Positions 60,069 to 64,000 of a DNA stretch of 64,000 nucleotides are shown in pieces. Source of the stretch: Dethiobacter sp. (GTDB lineage Bacteria; Bacillota; Dethiobacteria; Dethiobacterales; Dethiobacteraceae); contig DYEY01000074.1 in the NCBI GenBank assembly GCA_020725465.1, positions 58,842 to 122,841 of the forward strand, given 5' to 3'. Positions within the stretch are counted from its first letter, which is position 1, and each line of letters begins with the position of its first letter. Position numbers and translations under genes: made by a program. The notes under the pieces were generated by a model. The model was given only the letters and a program-made list of their open reading frames with translations, ran no database searches and had not been told where the DNA came from.

Positions 60069-61262
60069 TTGCAGATTCAACCGGCTGACCGCATCGGAAA
60101 ACTGCCTCGCTATCTGTTTGCGGAAATTGACAAAAAGGTCCGCGCCGCTCTGGAAAAGGGCGTGGACGTAATCAGACTCGGTATCGGTGACCCCGACCGT
60201 CCCACGCCTGACTATATCGTCCAGCGTATGATAGAGGAAGTAAAGTTACCGCGTAACCATACTTATCCCCCTGACGAGGGCCTTGCCGAATTCAGGGAGG
60301 CGGTGGCCCGCTACTACCGTGACCGGCATGGGGTGGAACTGGACCCGAAGCGGGAGGTAGCGGTGCTGCTCGGTTCCAAGGAAGGTATCGCCCACATTTC
60401 GGCCTGTTTTGTTAACCCGGGCGACCTGAACCTGGTGCCTGACCCCGGCTACCCTGTCTACGGCATCGGCACCATGTTTGCCGGCGGTGAAGTGCACCGG
60501 ATGCCGCTGTTGCCGGAAAACGACTTTTTACCTGATTTTTCCCGCATTGATCCCGCCGTCGCCGGCAGGGCCAAGCTGATGTTTTTAAACTACCCGAATA
60601 ACCCCACCGGTGCCGTGGCTCCGCCTGAATTTCTGGCCGCTGCGGTGGAGTTTGCCAAAAAGCACAACATCATTGTGGCGCACGACCTGGCCTACAGCGA
60701 GGTGGCATATGATGGCTACCGGCCGCTGTCCTTCCTGGAAGCGCCGGGCGGCAAAGAAGTCTGTATCGAATTCGGATCGCTGTCCAAGACATTCAACATG
60801 ACCGGGTGGCGCATCGGTTACGCCGTGGGACGGGCCGAGGTGGTGGAAGTGCTTTCCCGTTACAAGACCAACATCGACTCGGGCACTTTCAGGGCCATCC
60901 AGTACACCGGTATCGAAGCCTTTGAAAACCCCGCTTCCGTTCCTTTCCGGGAGGCCATGTGCCGTACTTACCAGGAGCGCCGTGATATCGTGGTGGCCGC
61001 GCTGCGGGAAATGGGGCTCAATGTGGTTGCTCCTAAGGCGACTTTCTACGTCTGGGTACCTGTCCCCGCCGGATTTGCCTCTTCCACCGAATTTGTCAGC
61101 TACATCCTGGAGGAAACCGGCGTGGTTGTTACCCCGGGCCGCGGTTTTGGCGAGTTTGGCGAGGGTTATTTCCGCATTGCCCTGACGGTGGAGGCACAGC
61201 GGATGAGAGAAGCGATGGACCGCCTGAAAAAGGCGCTCAATAAACAGAGACGACCGGAATAA
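60069..61262 (+). CDS. dapL: LL-diaminopimelate aminotransferase
   Basis: A 397-residue class I/II PLP aminotransferase: LGIGDPDRPTPDYIV, LNYPNNPTGAVAP, and the PLP Lys in GSLSKTFNMTGWRIGYAVG. It makes LL-DAP directly from tetrahydrodipicolinate, bypassing the acyl-blocked route. TTG 60069 (MQIQPADRIGKLP) has AAAGGAG about 10 nt upstream; GTG 60060 is an alternative. Position in a lysine operon supports DapL over other aminotransferases. Confidence 0.9.
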   Translation: MQIQPADRIGKLPRYLFAEIDKKVRAALEKGVDVIRLGIGDPDRPTPDYIVQRMIEEVKLPRNHTYPPDEGLAEFREAVARYYRDRHGVELDPKREVAVLLGSKEGIAHISACFVNPGDLNLVPDPGYPVYGIGTMFAGGEVHRMPLLPENDFLPDFSRIDPAVAGRAKLMFLNYPNNPTGAVAPPEFLAAAVEFAKKHNIIVAHDLAYSEVAYDGYRPLSFLEAPGGKEVCIEFGSLSKTFNMTGWRIGYAVGRAEVVEVLSRYKTNIDSGTFRAIQYTGIEAFENPASVPFREAMCRTYQERRDIVVAALREMGLNVVAPKATFYVWVPVPAGFASSTEFVSYILEETGVVVTPGRGFGEFGEGYFRIALTVEAQRMREAMDRLKKALNKQRRPE

Positions 61263-61300
61263 TATAGTATACCTTAATCAGTAACAGGGGGAAGAGTCAG

Positions 61301-62338
61301 ATGAAAAAATACAATGTGGCTATTGTAGGTGCTACGGGCATGGTTGGCCAGTCCCTCGTCCAGGTTCTGAAGGAAAGAAACTTTCCGGTAGGCGGGCTGA
61401 AGCTTTTGGCATCGGCGCGTTCGGTCAACCTAACCGTGGAGGTGCAGGGGCAGTCTTACCGGGTGGAAGAAGCGGTGCCGGAAGCGTTTGAGGGAGTGGA
61501 CGTGGCTTTTTTCAGCGCCGGCGAGTCGGTAAGCAGGGAGCTGGCGCCGGAAGCGGCGCGCCGCGGCACGGTGGTTATCGACAACAGCAACGCCTTCCGT
61601 ATGGATGAAGGGATGCCCCTGGTGGTGCCGGAAGTCAACGCCCACGACCTGGCCGGCCATAAGGGTATCATTGCCAACCCTAACTGTTCCACCATCCAGC
61701 TGGTGGTGGCCCTGCAGCCGCTGCAGGAGGCCGCCGGCTTAAAAAGGGTAGTGGTTGCCTCTTACCAGTCGGTCTCAGGTGCCGGCAAAGAGGCGGTGGA
61801 TGAACTGAAAGCCCAGTCTGCCGCCATCCTGGCAGGCAGGGACGATTTCCCCCGCGAGCGCATTCCGCATGCCGGCGCCAAAGTGCAGCACCAGATCGGC
61901 TTTAACATGGTGCCGCAAATAGACGTTTTTGTCGAAGACGGCTACTGTAAGGAAGAAATGAAAATAATCCGCGAGACCCGTAAGATTATGGGGCTGCCTG
62001 ATTTGAGAATCACCGCCACCACTGTACGGGTGCCGTCCCTTAACGGCCATTCCGAAGCGGTCAACGTGGAGCTGGAGCGGCCGCTTTCCGCTACCTCGGC
62101 ACGGGAGTTGCTGGCCAGGTCGCCCGGCATCGTGGTAATGGATGACCCGGACAACCTGGTTTACCCCATGCCGGTCTACGTAAGCGGGCGCGACGAAGTC
62201 TTCGTGGGCCGCATCCGCCCGGACCACTCGGTACCCTACGGTATAAACATGTGGGTGGTGGCCGACAACATCCGCAAAGGCGCTGCCACCAACTCCATCC
62301 AGATCGCCGAGGCATTAATTGCCCGCGGCCAGCTGTAG
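61301..62338 (+). CDS. asd: Aspartate-semialdehyde dehydrogenase
   Basis: A 345-residue NADPH enzyme: N-terminal VAIVGATGMVGQSLVQVL, catalytic Cys in NPNCSTIQLVVAL, and VSGAGKEAVDEL. Converts aspartyl phosphate to the semialdehyde for lysine, threonine and methionine. ATG after AGGGGGAAGAG; 12 nt before lysC. Confidence 0.95.
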   Translation: MKKYNVAIVGATGMVGQSLVQVLKERNFPVGGLKLLASARSVNLTVEVQGQSYRVEEAVPEAFEGVDVAFFSAGESVSRELAPEAARRGTVVIDNSNAFRMDEGMPLVVPEVNAHDLAGHKGIIANPNCSTIQLVVALQPLQEAAGLKRVVVASYQSVSGAGKEAVDELKAQSAAILAGRDDFPRERIPHAGAKVQHQIGFNMVPQIDVFVEDGYCKEEMKIIRETRKIMGLPDLRITATTVRVPSLNGHSEAVNVELERPLSATSARELLARSPGIVVMDDPDNLVYPMPVYVSGRDEVFVGRIRPDHSVPYGINMWVVADNIRKGAATNSIQIAEALIARGQL

Positions 62339-62350
62339 GAGGCGGGGAAC

Positions 62351-63613
62351 ATGAAAATAATTGTCCAGAAATTCGGTGGCACGTCGGTCGCCAGTCCCGA
62401 GCTCAGGGAAGAGGCGGTGCGGCGTGTCCGCGAAGCCAGGGAGAAAGGCTACAGGCCGGTGGTGGTGGTTTCGGCCATGGGGCGCCGTGGTGACCCTTAT
62501 GCCACCGACACCCTGAAAGACATGGTCAGCCAGGCCTGTGAATGCCGGGAGCAATCGCTGCGCGATACCGACCTTATCATGGCCTGCGGGGAGATTATTT
62601 CTTCCGTGGTCATGGCCTCCATGCTGTGCGCTGCCGGCATCCCGTCGCTGGCGCTGACCGGCGGCCAGGCGGGCCTGATAACCGACGGCAACTACGGCGA
62701 GGCCCAGGTGGTGGAATTTCACCCCGAACGCTTGCTGGCCCACCTGCGCAACAACGAAGTGGCGGTGGTGGCCGGTTTCCAGGGCGTGACCCACGATGGT
62801 GAAATTAATACCTTGGGCCGGGGCGGCAGCGATACCACCGCCGTGATACTGGGCGCCGGTCTGGGTGCGGAGAAAGTGGAAATATATACCGACGTCAACG
62901 GCATCATGACCGCCGACCCCAGGCTGGTCAAAGGCGCCAGGATCATAGACCACCTTACCTATAACGAGGTCTGCCAGCTGGCTTACGAGGGGGCCAAGGT
63001 AATTCACCCCCGCGCCGTGGAAGTGGCCATGCAGCATAACGTCTGCGTCATTGTCAAGCACCTGAGCGCACCGGAGGCCGGCACCGTCATCAGCAGCGAA
63101 GCGGCTGCCGCCGGTGAGGCGCGCTTTAGCCCATGGGAGGCTCGCCGCGTGATCACCGGGATCGCCCATACCACCGGCATCGTCCAGTTCATGGTGGAAA
63201 TGGATGCCCATGATGCGGAAACCGAGCTGGCCATGTTCGACAACCTGGCCGAAGCCCGCATATCCATTGACCTTATCTCTATTTTTCCGGAACGTAAAAT
63301 TTTCACAGTGAAGCAGGATGCCCTCCTGCCCACCGAGGCTGTTTTAAAGAAAATGGGCCTGACATTCAAAGTGCAGACCGACTGTGCCAAGGTCTCGGTT
63401 GTCGGTCTTGGCATGCGTAACCTGCCCGGTGTCATGGCCCGGGTGGTACACGCCCTGAACCAGAAAAAAATCCGCATCCTGCAGACCGGCGATTCCAATA
63501 TCACCATTTCCCTTTTAATCCGGGAAGAAGACCTGGCTAACGCCATCTGCACCCTGCATGACCATTTCCGCCTCTCCTCCCCCCCCAGCGAAGACGAGCG
63601 CGTCCTTGCCTGA
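62351..63613 (+). CDS. lysC: Aspartokinase
   Basis: A 420-residue enzyme. Kinase domain: IIVQKFGGTSVASPELREEA, GRGGSDTTAVILGAGL, EIYTDVNGIMTADPR. Two C-terminal ACT domains (about 270-410) give feedback control (ITGIAHTTGIVQFMVEMDAH; VSVVGLGMRNLPGVMARVVH). Likely controlled by lysine both at the riboswitch and allosterically. Last gene of the operon. Confidence 0.95.
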   Translation: MKIIVQKFGGTSVASPELREEAVRRVREAREKGYRPVVVVSAMGRRGDPYATDTLKDMVSQACECREQSLRDTDLIMACGEIISSVVMASMLCAAGIPSLALTGGQAGLITDGNYGEAQVVEFHPERLLAHLRNNEVAVVAGFQGVTHDGEINTLGRGGSDTTAVILGAGLGAEKVEIYTDVNGIMTADPRLVKGARIIDHLTYNEVCQLAYEGAKVIHPRAVEVAMQHNVCVIVKHLSAPEAGTVISSEAAAAGEARFSPWEARRVITGIAHTTGIVQFMVEMDAHDAETELAMFDNLAEARISIDLISIFPERKIFTVKQDALLPTEAVLKKMGLTFKVQTDCAKVSVVGLGMRNLPGVMARVVHALNQKKIRILQTGDSNITISLLIREEDLANAICTLHDHFRLSSPPSEDERVLA

Positions 63614-63640
63614 ATAACCCGGATGACACGGGGCGATGAT

Positions 63641-63666
63641 GTCACGGGGAAGGTTCTTTTGCCATC
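63641..63666. repeat. Dispersed repeat, copy 3 (inverted, degenerate)
   Basis: The reverse complement resembles the core of the copies at 17468 and 31970, with AACCTTCCCCGTGAC in place of AACCGTCCCCGTGTC. Confidence 0.5.
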
Positions 63667-63728
63667 TGACATTTAAAACGACAACCATGATATCTGGTAC
63701 AGCAATTATTTTTAAAGGCATAATTTTT

Positions 63729-63754
63729 GCCCGCCTATGCGGGCCTTTATTTTT
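63729..63754 (+). terminator. Rho-independent terminator
   Basis: The stem GCCCGC/GCGGGC (63729-63734 with 63739-63744) is followed by CTTTATTTTTT. It is 115 nt after lysC and probably ends the lysine operon. Confidence 0.7.
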
Positions 63755-64000
63755 TGCTGCTGTTGGTTGCAGCCGGAAGGAAAATATTCAGAAAAAGGTG
63801 TATACAGACAAATAGAAGGTGGAGGCTTGCGTTAAGAGTTATCACTTACCGGGCCCTGAACTTCAATTCGTAATTTGGAATTGAACAGGGGATAGAGTTC
63901 AACCTATACTTTGGCAAGGATGGGGTTCAAGCGATTCTTCACTTCGGAACTACATGCTGCATACAGCTGAACAAACTCGAGGAAGCCAAAGACACCAAAG

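Larger units (their letters stand above)
63614..64000. other. Intergenic end region with repeat and possible gene fragment
   Basis: No complete gene is visible. It holds an inverted copy of the dispersed repeat (63641-63666), a terminator-like hairpin (63729-63744), and from about 63880 to the edge two competing open frames. On the plus strand these include FNLYFGKDGVQAILHFGTTC; on the minus strand they end EFVQLYAACSSEVKNRLNPI. One of them is probably part of a gene running past the window edge; I cannot tell which. Confidence 0.4.

Overview
The window looks like a chromosomal segment of a Gram-positive, spore-former-type anaerobe of the Clostridia (Peptococcaceae/Thermincola-like). This is inferred from gene content, not from a database match: lipoproteins and Shine-Dalgarno sites of Gram-positive style, a lysine riboswitch, LL-diaminopimelate aminotransferase, an Asp23/Gls24 protein, siroheme-dependent heme synthesis, and very many c-type cytochromes. 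Coding DNA is GC-rich except for one clearly AT-richer island at about 10.2-14.7 kb.

Layout. 0-4.3 kb: a DUF2680 secreted protein, an OmpR/EnvZ-type two-component pair, a VapBC module and a pair of nucleoside-recognition (gate) membrane proteins. 4.4-8.8 kb: the selA-selB-selD selenocysteine operon, in which selD itself has an in-frame UGA. 8.8-14.7 kb: a 12-TM LuxR-type regulator, then a low-GC one-carbon methyltransferase island (HPP protein, corrinoid protein, methyl-THF methyltransferase, UroD-type methyltransferase, divergent MEDS-domain regulator). 14.8-19.6 kb: small membrane proteins, an NRDE protein and asparagine synthetase. 19.8-35 kb: one long plus-strand unit for cytochrome c maturation (CcmABCDE plus ResB and three CcsA-like proteins) and for heme from glutamyl-tRNA via siroheme (hemA, sirC-type, hemC, cobA/hemD, ahbC, hemB, ahbD, ahbA, ahbB); hemL follows after a broken MntA/HepT module. 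37.6-57 kb: a cytochrome region with seven c-type cytochrome genes carrying 61 CXXCH motifs in total, together with TPR and NHL-repeat partners, lipoproteins, an M20 hydrolase and a ferredoxin-fused EtfBA. 57-64 kb: RseC-like protein, flavin reductase, Gls24 protein and a lysine-riboswitch-controlled dapF-dapL-asd-lysC operon.

How it fits together. The heme and maturation operon would supply the heme and the ligation machinery for the neighbouring multiheme cytochromes, which probably carry electrons across the cell envelope; EtfBA, the RseC-like protein and the flavin reductase are possible electron-entry points. The selABD operon links to the same region. The first gene of the cytochrome block, a split-Soret-type diheme protein, is interrupted by a single in-frame UGA at the position of the first conserved cysteine of its C_GCAxxG_C_C motif, and the UGA is followed at the right distance by a hairpin with GG in its loop. 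I read it as a selenoprotein, and it is the most interesting object in the window.
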